Of a stretch of 12,885 nucleotides of DNA, positions 6,699 through 12,655 are shown one piece after another; the first letter of the stretch is position 1, and every line of letters begins with the position of its first letter. The notes under the pieces were generated by a model. The model was given only the letters and a program-made list of their open reading frames with translations, was not told where the DNA came from and did no database searches. Made by a program: the position numbers and the translations under genes. Source of the DNA: Candidatus Omnitrophota bacterium (lineage in GTDB: Bacteria > Omnitrophota > 4484-213); assembly GCA_030640885.1 (NCBI GenBank), contig DAOWIN010000074.1, positions 1-12,885 of the forward strand, given 5' to 3'.

Positions 6699-6790
6699 AA
6701 AGCTCCGCAAATACTCAATGGACAAGCGCAAAAGTATGCGTGAGGTAGCTGAGGCGATTATTTTGGCAGATGAGATGGGAAATGGTTGAT
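6699..6790 (+). repeat. 92-bp direct repeat, copy 2 (orphan 3' end of the GAF-ANTAR gene)
   Basis: Identical to 2099-2190. Here it encodes only the last 29 residues of the ANTAR domain and the stop codon, with no start codon, so it is a gene fragment. The promoter of the sigma-like gene begins 36 bp downstream. The lack of any base difference points to recent origin or to ongoing recombination between the copies. Confidence 0.95.
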
Positions 6791-6825
6791 GTTTCTGCTT
6801 TGGTACCACAGAAGTAAAAAAACAC

Positions 6826-6854
6826 TTGACAAGCAAAACAAATTGTGCCATAAT
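6826..6854 (+). promoter_or_regulatory. Strong sigma70-type promoter of the sigma-like gene
   Basis: A perfect TTGACA (6826-6831) is 17 bp from CATAAT (6849-6854, five of six consensus bases). Transcription should start near 6861, leaving a leader of about 165 nt before ATG 7025. The leader holds the ANTAR-type hairpins and two terminators. Confidence 0.75.
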
Positions 6855-6880
6855 TGTAACTGTTATGTTGGAATAAGTAA

Positions 6881-6912
6881 AAGACAATGATGTCTTCTGG
6901 CAAGGTTGCTGG
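6881..6912 (+). promoter_or_regulatory. Tandem hexaloop hairpins, candidate ANTAR-protein RNA target
   Basis: Hairpin P1 pairs AAGAC (6881-6885) with GTCTT (6892-6896) around the hexaloop AATGAT. Hairpin P2 directly follows, pairing CTGGC (6897-6901) with GCTGG (6908-6912, two G-U pairs) around the hexaloop AAGGTT. Both loops have A at position 1 and G at position 4, the two fixed positions in the known ANTAR target motif, and the hairpins are adjacent as the motif requires. The longer hairpin 6890-6919 competes with P1, so protein binding to P1-P2 would prevent the terminator from forming. The likely binder is the GAF-ANTAR protein of 1494-2189. Confidence 0.72.
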
Positions 6913-6929
6913 GAGGCATTTTTTATTTT
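6890..6929 (+). terminator. Attenuator terminator T1 overlapping the dual hairpin
   Basis: Arm 6890-6901 pairs with 6908-6919 (12 bp including four G-U pairs) around the loop AAGGTT. It runs straight into six T, one A and four T (6919-6929). Its 5' arm uses the 3' strand of hairpin P1, so T1 and P1 exclude each other. Confidence 0.6.
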
Positions 6930-6941
6930 AGAGGAGACTTA

Positions 6942-7010
6942 GGCGTCCTTTTCCCACAGTGATTGTGGTTCTGCTTTTGAAGAAGCGGGAAAAGGACGCC
7001 TTTTTTATTT
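6942..7010 (+). terminator. Intrinsic terminator T2 before the sigma-like gene
   Basis: A perfect 14-bp stem, GGCGTCCTTTTCCC (6942-6955) with its complement at 6987-7000, is followed by TTTTTTATTT (7001-7010). It encloses a 31-nt loop. It ends only about 14 nt before ATG 7025, with GGGAGG (7012-7017) in between, so it is a regulatory terminator in the leader and does not end an upstream gene. Confidence 0.8.
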
Positions 7011-7024
7011 TGGGAGGTAGAAAT

Positions 7025-7561
7025 ATGTCTTTTGAAGAACTCTTAGAAAACATATCGCCTGTATTAAAAAGAATTGTTCAAAAAGTTAACACCCGTTTTT
7101 CTTTTGTTGATGAAGAAGATTTGTTCCAGGAAGCATCAATGCATCTCTGGGTAAATTTTAGAGATGGGCGGCTAAACAATAAAACAGATAGCTACATCTT
7201 GCAGGGTTGTTTCTTTTATCTTAAAAATTATCTACGCAAGAGACGGGAGAAAGTTAGTCTAATTAGTTTAGATGCTTCTATTAATGAGGACGGTTCCACA
7301 TTGGCAGAAAAATTGCCGTCAGGAAACTCAGAGCTTTGTTTTGATTATGTAAGGAACAAAATATTGATAGAGGAAATTCGGGACAGCGGATTAACCAAGA
7401 GAGAAGGAGAGGTTTTGTCGCTTTGTTTAGAAGGTCTAACAGTAAGAGGAATAGGGCAAAAATTGGGAATTTCCCATACGAGAGTGATAAAACTGAGGAA
7501 TAATATTAGGCGTAAGTCTCATAAGCGCAATACTATGACGAGAGCGAAATTTACTTTGTAA
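7025..7561 (+). CDS. Small sigma-70-like (ECF-type) RNA polymerase sigma factor
   Basis: This protein has 178 residues. Region 2 spans about 12-75, with the 'DEEDLFQEASMHLWVNF' helix typical of sigma2 and a basic 'YLRKRREK' end. A linker leads to region 4 at 123-165: 'LTKREGEVLSLCLEGLTVRG' then 'IGQKLGISHTRVIKLRNNIR', a clear helix-turn-helix. No anti-sigma gene is adjacent. I chose ATG 7025 because GGGAGG lies 7 bp upstream; an upstream GTG in the same frame (6959) falls inside terminator T2. Its leader makes it a likely target of ANTAR-dependent antitermination. It could also be a sigma-like DNA-binding regulator without core-polymerase activity. Confidence 0.75.
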   Translation: MSFEELLENISPVLKRIVQKVNTRFSFVDEEDLFQEASMHLWVNFRDGRLNNKTDSYILQGCFFYLKNYLRKRREKVSLISLDASINEDGSTLAEKLPSGNSELCFDYVRNKILIEEIRDSGLTKREGEVLSLCLEGLTVRGIGQKLGISHTRVIKLRNNIRRKSHKRNTMTRAKFTL

Positions 7562-7600
7562 ATTTCTATCCTGCGTCCATTCGCTTCGCTCACTATAAGT

Positions 7601-7632
7601 TTATAAAGTTATAAAGTTATAAAGTTATAAAG
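7601..7632. repeat. Four tandem copies of TTATAAAG
   Basis: Perfect 8-bp units begin at 7601, 7609, 7617 and 7625, with a degenerate TATAAG just before. They lie in the 131-bp gap between the sigma-like gene and the first HAD gene. The array may vary in copy number by slippage. Confidence 0.9.
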
Positions 7633-7656
7633 CAGAATTTTGGATTAAGGAATATG

Positions 7657-7680
7657 AAATTTAAAATTTAAAATTTAAAA
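7657..7680. repeat. Three tandem copies of AAATTTA
   Basis: Seven-base units begin at 7657, 7664 and 7671, with a partial fourth. The array ends at the AAAGGAGG ribosome site of the HAD gene. No clear promoter is recognised in this gap, although the AT-rich tract could contain one. Confidence 0.85.
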
Positions 7681-7692
7681 AGGAGGACTAAA

Positions 7693-8481
7693 ATGAACGA
7701 AAAATATCTATTGGTAATGGATTTTGACCAAACCTTGAGTATTGAAGATAGCGGGCTTCTTTTGAGCCAAAAAATAGGGATTTCCGAAAAGGATTTCTGG
7801 CATAAGGTGGAGCAGCTTAGGCAAAAGAATATTGTTAAGATAGGGGCGGAACTTCCCTATCTTATTGTTCACGATTCTGATTATAAAGGAAAAGTTAGCC
7901 GAGAGCTTCAGCAAGAAGTGGGGAGACAGGTAAAGCTCAAAGAGCATGTGTCCGATTTTATAAATTTGTTAAATAAAGGCGTTGAAGGAAGGCTTTTTTC
8001 ACCTTATGTGGTTTCTGCGGCTCCTCAAGAGATTCTAAAGGAAGCCCTAAAGGAAATTTTGCCTTTAGAACATCTTTATGGCACCACTTTTATTTACAGC
8101 AAAGAAGAAAAAATAGTAGATGTTCAAAAAGCCGGAGCAGGAACAGCAAAGGTAGATGCCCTTAATATTATCAGAAATAGAGAACGGGTATCGCCCGAAA
8201 AAATAATCTATGTGGGCGATGGGCTTTCTGATATGCACATAATGCTTCATCTAAAGGCTTATAACGGTTATTCTATTGCCGTATCCCCTTCACCATATTT
8301 AGGACATATTGCTCGCCGAACCGTAATTTCTACAGATGTAATGAGCATTCTTATCCCCATTTTGGAGGAGATTATCGGGTTTTCAGAGCAAAAAATTAAA
8401 TCTTTCTTTGCTGACATTGGCTATCCCCTTTCCGAATGGAACAGAGCAAAAGTGGAATGGGTAGATTTGGCGAAGAGCTAA
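7693..8481 (+). CDS. HAD-superfamily phosphatase (SerB-like), paralogue 1
   Basis: The 262-residue protein has all four HAD motifs: DFDQT (nucleophile Asp10, acid-base Asp12), motif II Ser108 in YVVSAAP, motif III Lys153 and motif IV GDGLSD (Asp176, Asp180). A helical cap of about 80 residues follows motif I, as in C1-type, phosphoserine-phosphatase-like members. The substrate is not known; small phosphate monoesters are usual. A strong AAAGGAGGAC site precedes ATG. A paralogue of nearly equal length, with about half its residues identical, lies at 11198-11980 on the other side of the PhoB/PhoR-like pair, which suggests a role in phosphate scavenging or signalling. Confidence 0.85.
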   Translation: MNEKYLLVMDFDQTLSIEDSGLLLSQKIGISEKDFWHKVEQLRQKNIVKIGAELPYLIVHDSDYKGKVSRELQQEVGRQVKLKEHVSDFINLLNKGVEGRLFSPYVVSAAPQEILKEALKEILPLEHLYGTTFIYSKEEKIVDVQKAGAGTAKVDALNIIRNRERVSPEKIIYVGDGLSDMHIMLHLKAYNGYSIAVSPSPYLGHIARRTVISTDVMSILIPILEEIIGFSEQKIKSFFADIGYPLSEWNRAKVEWVDLAKS

Positions 8482-8498
8482 ATGTTTTAAAATAAGAT

Positions 8499-8528
8499 TT
8501 GATTAATTAAAGGATATCGGGTTATAAT
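8499..8528 (+). promoter_or_regulatory. Probable promoter of the phoB/phoR-like operon
   Basis: TATAAT (8523-8528) is a perfect -10 element. TTGATT (8499-8504) is a fair -35 with an 18-bp spacer. Transcription would start near 8535, about 43 nt before ATG 8578. The 11-bp-phased TAAT array seen at the two downstream promoters is not evident here. Confidence 0.55.
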
Positions 8529-8577
8529 GAGTACACTTTTCTAAAATGGGAGAGATTATAAAAAAACGGGGAAGGTT

Positions 8578-9270
8578 ATGAGAAAAAAGAAAATTTTAAT
8601 TGTAGATGATGAAAAGGATATTCTTGAGCTTCTGAAATATAATTTAGAAAAAGCGGGATATTCTGTCTTAACGGCTAAAAGTGGTGAACAAGCTTTAGAA
8701 TCGGTTAAAAAAGAGAAAATAGATTTAATACTATTAGACCTGATGTTGCCCAAAATAGATGGTCTGGAGGTATCCAAAATATTAAAAAGGGATAACCAGA
8801 CAGAATTTATTCCTATAATTATGCTGACGGCTAAGGGGGAAGAATCTGACATAATAATAGGGTTAGAATTAGGAGCCGATGATTATATTACCAAGCCTTT
8901 CAGCCCAAAAGTTTTAGTTGCGAGAGTTAAAGCTGTCTTGAGAAGACTTGAAGAAAAATTAGAGTCTAAGAAAGTAATTCAGATAGAGGGTTTAAGTATA
9001 GATATTTTAAACTACAAGTTAATGCTGGAAGGGAAACCTATTAAACTCACTAAAATTGAATTCAATCTTTTGAGATGCTTAGTAACAAACCCGGGGCAGG
9101 TTTTTACCCGCGACCAACTCTTGAATAAAGCTTGGAATGAAGAAACTTTTATAGGAGACAGAACAATAGATGTTCATATAAGAAGGTTGCGTAAAAAGTT
9201 AAAGTCTGCCTCTAAATTTATAGCTACTGTTAGAGGGATAGGATACAAATTTGAAAGCGATGAAAAATAA
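8578..9270 (+). CDS. PhoB/PhoP-like response regulator (OmpR family)
   Basis: The 230-residue protein has a receiver domain (1-120) with the acidic pair Asp10-Asp11, phosphoacceptor Asp54 (ILLDLMLP), Thr84 and Lys106 (DDYITKPF). A C-terminal winged helix (about 132-228) contains 'LTKIEFNLLRCLV', 'RDQLLNKAW' and 'RTIDVHIRRLRKKL', close to PhoB. It would bind DNA after phosphorylation by the kinase encoded next, whose start overlaps its end. The Pho-box-like arrays at 11139 and 12545 are likely binding sites. The phosphate link rests on similarity and site structure; other OmpR-family roles cannot be excluded. Confidence 0.88.
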   Translation: MRKKKILIVDDEKDILELLKYNLEKAGYSVLTAKSGEQALESVKKEKIDLILLDLMLPKIDGLEVSKILKRDNQTEFIPIIMLTAKGEESDIIIGLELGADDYITKPFSPKVLVARVKAVLRRLEEKLESKKVIQIEGLSIDILNYKLMLEGKPIKLTKIEFNLLRCLVTNPGQVFTRDQLLNKAWNEETFIGDRTIDVHIRRLRKKLKSASKFIATVRGIGYKFESDEK

Positions 9271-11035
9271 GATTGCTGGGAAATTATTTTTGACTTATTT
9301 AGGGCTTGTAATTATCTGTATGTTGCCTATGGCTATTTTTACTGCAACATCATTAAAGGGTTATTACTTAGAAAGAATAGCCGGCAACCTTAAATCCAAT
9401 GCTTATTTAGTTAAGAATTTTGTCCAACAGGATTTAATCAGCAAAAATTTAACAAATATTGATGCTCAGAGTAAAATTTTAGGTAGAGAGATTACTACAA
9501 GGATTACTATCATAGATAAAGAAGGGGTTGTTTTGGGAGATTCGCAAGAGAGTCCTGCGAAAATGGAAAATCATGCCGATAGGTCAGAAATAAAGAAAGC
9601 TCTAATCGGGGAAACGAACAGAAACATTCGCTACAGCAATACCCTCAAAATGGATATGATGTATTTAGCTATTCCAATATTTGAGAATGGCCAGATTGTG
9701 GGAGTAACCCGTCTTTCTTTGCCTTTGACAGAAGTGAACATAAAAATAGCTTATATTTATAAAATGATATTTTTAGGAACACTGCTTGCTCTGTTTGTTG
9801 CCATAGCAATAGGTTTTATAGCAGCGAGAATGATTACCCAGCCACTGCGGGATATGACAGGATTAGCTAAAGATATAAGCAAGGGCAATTTCAACAGAAA
9901 GATAAATATTCGTTCAAAGGATGAGATTGGTGAGCTTGCCCAATCTCTTAATCAGATGAGTGAACAACTGAAGGCAAAAATACAAACTATTGCTGACGAT
10001 AGAAATCAGATGCGGGCAGTGCTTGGCAGTATAATTGAAGGGGTTATGGCTATTGACAAAAACGAGAAAATAATACTTTTTAATCCCGCTCTTGAAAAGA
10101 TGTTTAATCTTAACAAAAATAAAGCAATGGGAAGATTTTTTTATGAGGTTATCAGAAACAATGATTTAAATAACATTTTAAAGGAGGCGATGCAAAGAAA
10201 GACGCTGGTGACAAAAGAATTAAATCTCTTTCTCCCCGAGGAAAAAATATTTCAGGTTCATGCTTTACCTGCTAAGGATAAGAAAGATATATCTGGTGTC
10301 ATAGCAGTGTTGCATAATATTACCGAAATCAAAAAAATGGAAAAGATGCGGATTGAATTTGTGGCGAATGTCTCTCACGAATTACGCACTCCGCTTACCT
10401 CAATCAAGGGTTTTATTGAAACCCTAAAAGATGGGGCTATAGATGACTCTCAAAACAACCGCCGATTTTTAGATATCATTGAAACTCATGCCGAAAGGCT
10501 TAACAATTTAATAAATGATTTGCTTGAACTTTCCAAGATAGAATCCAAAGAGATGAAAACGGAATTTCAAACACTGAATCTTAAAAACTTGGTGGAAAAA
10601 ACAGTTTTTAATTTTAAGGAAGCCCTAAAACAAAAGGATATTATCGCAGCAATAGACTTTCCCACTGATTTTCCGCAGGTTAAAGTTGATGCCCAAAAAA
10701 TAGAGCAGGTCTTTAACAACCTTGTGGGCAATGCGATTAAATTCACTCCTGAGAACGGAAAGATAAAAATTAAAGGATTTGATAAACAAGAAATGGTGCA
10801 AATCGAGGTTTCCGATACAGGTATTGGTATTTCCCAAGAACATCTATCTCGCCTTTTTGAACGCTTCTACCGCGTAGATAAAGCCCGCTCAAGAGAACTC
10901 GGCGGCACTGGTTTAGGACTTTCAATTGTAAAACACATCATTCAGGTGCACGGCGGGACAGTGGGCGTTGAGAGCAAGGTTGGCAAAGGTTCAAGGTTCT
11001 TTTTCATTCTTCCCAAAAATCAATCCTCCGCATAA
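9260..11035 (+). CDS. PhoR-like sensor histidine kinase
   Basis: This 591-residue membrane kinase has TM1 (about 8-29), an extracytoplasmic sensor region of about 135 residues, TM2 (about 168-189), HAMP (190-242), PAS (249-357), HisKA with the phosphorylated His373 in FVANVSHELRTP, and HATPase_c with N-box NLVGNA (487-492), G1 DTGIGI (519-524), F-box RLFERFYR and G2 GGTGLGL (548-554). The order TM-sensor-TM-HAMP-PAS-kinase is that of PhoR in Gram-positive and deep-branching bacteria, with a larger outer domain than in E. coli. ATG 9260 overlaps the regulator stop by 11 bp, so translation is probably coupled. An in-frame TTG (9251) adds three residues but has no better ribosome site. Confidence 0.9.
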   Translation: MKNKIAGKLFLTYLGLVIICMLPMAIFTATSLKGYYLERIAGNLKSNAYLVKNFVQQDLISKNLTNIDAQSKILGREITTRITIIDKEGVVLGDSQESPAKMENHADRSEIKKALIGETNRNIRYSNTLKMDMMYLAIPIFENGQIVGVTRLSLPLTEVNIKIAYIYKMIFLGTLLALFVAIAIGFIAARMITQPLRDMTGLAKDISKGNFNRKINIRSKDEIGELAQSLNQMSEQLKAKIQTIADDRNQMRAVLGSIIEGVMAIDKNEKIILFNPALEKMFNLNKNKAMGRFFYEVIRNNDLNNILKEAMQRKTLVTKELNLFLPEEKIFQVHALPAKDKKDISGVIAVLHNITEIKKMEKMRIEFVANVSHELRTPLTSIKGFIETLKDGAIDDSQNNRRFLDIIETHAERLNNLINDLLELSKIESKEMKTEFQTLNLKNLVEKTVFNFKEALKQKDIIAAIDFPTDFPQVKVDAQKIEQVFNNLVGNAIKFTPENGKIKIKGFDKQEMVQIEVSDTGIGISQEHLSRLFERFYRVDKARSRELGGTGLGLSIVKHIIQVHGGTVGVESKVGKGSRFFFILPKNQSSA

Positions 11036-11132
11036 ACCCTCTTAAACGATTTTTCTTCTCCTTCCAAAATTTTCACCTCCCTAAGACAATTCTATCCAAA
11101 AAATCTCAAAAATTTCAAACAAAAGAGACAGG

Positions 11133-11150
11133 AAGATTTAATCAAATCTT
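11133..11150. other. Short perfect inverted repeat upstream of the Pho-type promoter
   Basis: AAGATTT (11133-11139) and AAATCTT (11144-11150) flank the loop AATC. No T run follows, so it is not an intrinsic terminator. The second promoter copy at 12545 does not keep the left arm. Confidence 0.5.
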
Positions 11151-11191
11151 AATATTGCTGTAATCATAATGTAATACACACAAAGTATACT
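11139..11191 (+). promoter_or_regulatory. Pho-box-like promoter of the second HAD gene
   Basis: TAAT occurs at 11139, 11150, 11161 and 11172, exactly 11 bp apart. The last two are TGTAAT, close to the TGTCA-type half-site bound by PhoB in 11-bp direct repeats. TATACT (11186-11191) is the -10 element, and no good -35 is present, as expected for an activator-dependent promoter. The predicted start at about 11198 is the A of an ATG. Confidence 0.65.
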
Positions 11192-11193
11192 AT
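11143..11193 (+). repeat. 51-bp direct repeat, promoter copy A
   Basis: Identical to 12549-12599, offset 1406 bp. The match can be extended by six bases to the left with one mismatch (11142 T against 12548 C). It carries three of the TAAT units and the -10 element. Confidence 0.95.
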
Positions 11194-11197
11194 GAGT

Positions 11198-11980
11198 ATG
11201 AAAAAGTATCTATTTGTTTGCGATTTTGATAAGACTCTGAGTTTTAACGATTCAGGAGTTCTTTTGAGCGAAAAAATTGGAATTAATGAAGAAGGGTTTG
11301 AGAGAAAACTTGCTGAAGTAAGAAAACGAAACATTACTCAATTGGGTGGAGAATTGGCTTATCTTATTACTAATGACCCAGACTATAAAGGCAAGGTTAC
11401 GAAACAACTTTTCAAAGAAGTCGGTAGACAGATGAAATTAAAGAAAAATGTTTCTAAATTAATGGTGACTCTAAATAAAGGAATAGGGGAAAATAAATTT
11501 TGTTGCTACATCCTTTCTGCCTGCCCTTCTGAAATTATCATTACTGCTTTTAAAAATATTTTACCTTCCCAGCATATTTATGGAACCACTTTTATATATG
11601 ATGATAAAGGAAATACCAACAGCATAGAACGCACAGGTGCCGGGCAGGGGAAGGTAACTGCGTTGGATTATTTAAGAGAAAAAGAGAGAATCCCGCGAGA
11701 CAGGATAATTTATGTAGGGGATGGTTCCTCCGACTTACAAGTAATGCTTCATGTTAATGCCTATGGCGGTTATCCTATAGCGGTTTCCACTTCACCATAT
11801 TTAGGACATATTTCTAAAAGAACTGTTCTTTCAGATAATGCCTTAAGTATTCTGGCTCCTATTTTGGAGGATATAATGAATTACGATGAGAATGAAATTA
11901 AATCTTTTTTTGCCGACACCGGCCACACAATTTCGGAGTGGAGCAAAGTGAAGACTGACTGGTTGATTCTGGAGGATTGA
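11198..11980 (+). CDS. HAD-superfamily phosphatase (SerB-like), paralogue 2
   Basis: The 260-residue protein has DFDKT (Asp9, Asp11), motif II Ser107 (YILSACP), motif III Lys152 and GDGSSD (Asp175, Asp179). Shared blocks with paralogue 1 include DYKGKV, YGTTFIY, IIYVGDG, SPYLGHI and EIKSFFAD-like segments. Two ATGs are possible: 11192, overlapping the -10 element, and 11198, at the predicted transcription start. I prefer 11198 because an RNA made from TATACT would not contain the first ATG. No ribosome site precedes either, so a leaderless message is likely. The Pho-box-like promoter suggests induction by the PhoB-like regulator. The substrate is unknown. Confidence 0.82.
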   Translation: MKKYLFVCDFDKTLSFNDSGVLLSEKIGINEEGFERKLAEVRKRNITQLGGELAYLITNDPDYKGKVTKQLFKEVGRQMKLKKNVSKLMVTLNKGIGENKFCCYILSACPSEIIITAFKNILPSQHIYGTTFIYDDKGNTNSIERTGAGQGKVTALDYLREKERIPRDRIIYVGDGSSDLQVMLHVNAYGGYPIAVSTSPYLGHISKRTVLSDNALSILAPILEDIMNYDENEIKSFFADTGHTISEWSKVKTDWLILED

Positions 11981-11985
11981 ACTTG

Positions 11986-12104
11986 CCCCGTTAGAGATAG
12001 CTTTAATGTGATAAACCCCGTTAAAAATTAAAGATGCTATGGGGTAATAATAATCAATGAAGTAAGTTTGTGCGTAGAGAATAGAAATTTCTAACGGGGT
12101 TTAT
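11986..12104 (+). promoter_or_regulatory. Candidate structured RNA leader with nested CTAACGGGG inverted repeats
   Basis: Two arms, 12011-12029 and 12086-12104, are inverted repeats matching at 18 of 19 bases around CCCCGTTA/TAACGGGG. A further CCCCGTTAGAGA (11986-11997) is complementary to 12161-12172 inside the next gene, and to 12088-12099 with one mismatch. A separate hairpin can form from ATAGC-TTTAAT (11997-12007) and ATTAAA-GAT-GCTAT (12027-12040). These foldings exclude one another, and the last arm ends two bases before the ribosome site of the response regulator gene. No T run follows. Confidence 0.45.
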
Positions 12105-12120
12105 ATAAGGAGAGTTGAAG

Positions 12121-12558
12121 ATGGCGAAAGGTCATAAGAGCAAAATGGAGGCTAAAAAAATCTCTAACGGGGTGCAAGAAAAGATTTTGGTAGTTGATGA
12201 CGAAGAAAGCATTGTAGAACTTTTAGGGTATAACCTCAAAAAGGAAGGATTTAAAGTAATAGGCGCTCTTGACGGAGAAAAAGCGCTTGATTTAGCAAAA
12301 ACAGCAAATCCGAATTTGATAATTTTAGATCTTATGTTGCCGGGACTCCATGGATATGAGGTTCTAAGGCTTTTAAAGAAAAATATGCATCTTTCTCATA
12401 TTCCTGTAGTTATTTTAAGCGCCAAGACATTAGAAGAAGATATAGATAAGGGTATACAGTTAGGCGCTAATGATTATGTTACTAAACCTTTTAGCGTTGC
12501 TGAGATTGTAATCAGGGTAAGGGAAATTCTTGAAAGGAAAAATTTAACCAAATCTTAA
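12121..12558 (+). CDS. Orphan single-domain response regulator (receiver only)
   Basis: The 145-residue protein has a 20-residue basic N-terminal extension and then one receiver domain: Asp26-Asp27, phosphoacceptor Asp70 (LIILDLMLPG), Ser100 and Lys122 (NDYVTKPF). It ends after the last helix and has no output domain. Residues near 14-18 of the extension are encoded by a CTAACGGGG repeat copy. AAGGAGAG (12107-12114) supports ATG 12121 over TTG 12115. It may act as a phosphate sink or partner of the PhoR-like kinase or another kinase. Its stop codon TAA (12556-12558) is itself part of the TAAT array of the next promoter. Confidence 0.85.
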   Translation: MAKGHKSKMEAKKISNGVQEKILVVDDEESIVELLGYNLKKEGFKVIGALDGEKALDLAKTANPNLIILDLMLPGLHGYEVLRLLKKNMHLSHIPVVILSAKTLEEDIDKGIQLGANDYVTKPFSVAEIVIRVREILERKNLTKS

Positions 12559-12597
12559 TATTGCTGTAATCATAATGTAATACACACAAAGTATACT
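12545..12597 (+). promoter_or_regulatory. Pho-box-like promoter of the 62-residue gene
   Basis: This is the second copy of the 11-bp-phased array: TAAC at 12545, then TAAT at 12556, 12567 and 12578, with TATACT at 12592-12597. Transcription should start near 12604, about 52 nt before ATG 12656. The first two units lie within the 3' end of the response regulator gene. Confidence 0.65.
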
Positions 12598-12599
12598 AT
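12549..12599 (+). repeat. 51-bp direct repeat, promoter copy B
   Basis: Identical to 11143-11193. Its first 10 bases are the final codons and stop of the upstream response regulator gene. Confidence 0.95.
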
Positions 12600-12655
12600 T
12601 GAGTGAAAAGGAAGATTATTAAAAATAATGAAAACAAAAGGGGGTGAGAAATAGA

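Larger units (their letters stand above)
2099..6790. mobile_element. Accessory island bounded by 92-bp direct repeats in the GAF-ANTAR 3' end
   Basis: The repeats are offset by exactly 4600 bp. Between them lie a truncated ParE-like toxin gene, an AAA/DUF4143 ATPase, an IS3-family remnant, an HSDR_N-like nuclease, small unknown genes and a HigBA-type pair, all typical of accessory DNA. The ParE remnant begins at the left junction, and the HigA stop (6695-6697) sits one base before the right repeat. The layout resembles integration at a gene 3' end with reconstruction of the target gene. No integrase or complete transposase is present, so the mechanism is open; a segmental duplication or an assembly error are alternatives. 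Confidence 0.55.

Noticed and set aside
6954..6986. Small hairpins inside the T2 loop as a second ANTAR target
   Set aside because: The loops are 5-7 nt or begin with T, the stems are only 3-4 bp, and neither gives a hexaloop with A1 and G4.
6959..7024. Upstream GTG start that would lengthen the sigma-like protein by 22 residues
   Set aside because: The extension lies in the loop, 3' arm and T run of terminator T2. GGGAGG at 7012-7017 clearly serves ATG 7025.
7601..7680. CRISPR-like array
   Set aside because: The units are 7-8 bp and directly adjacent, with no spacers, and no cas genes are present.
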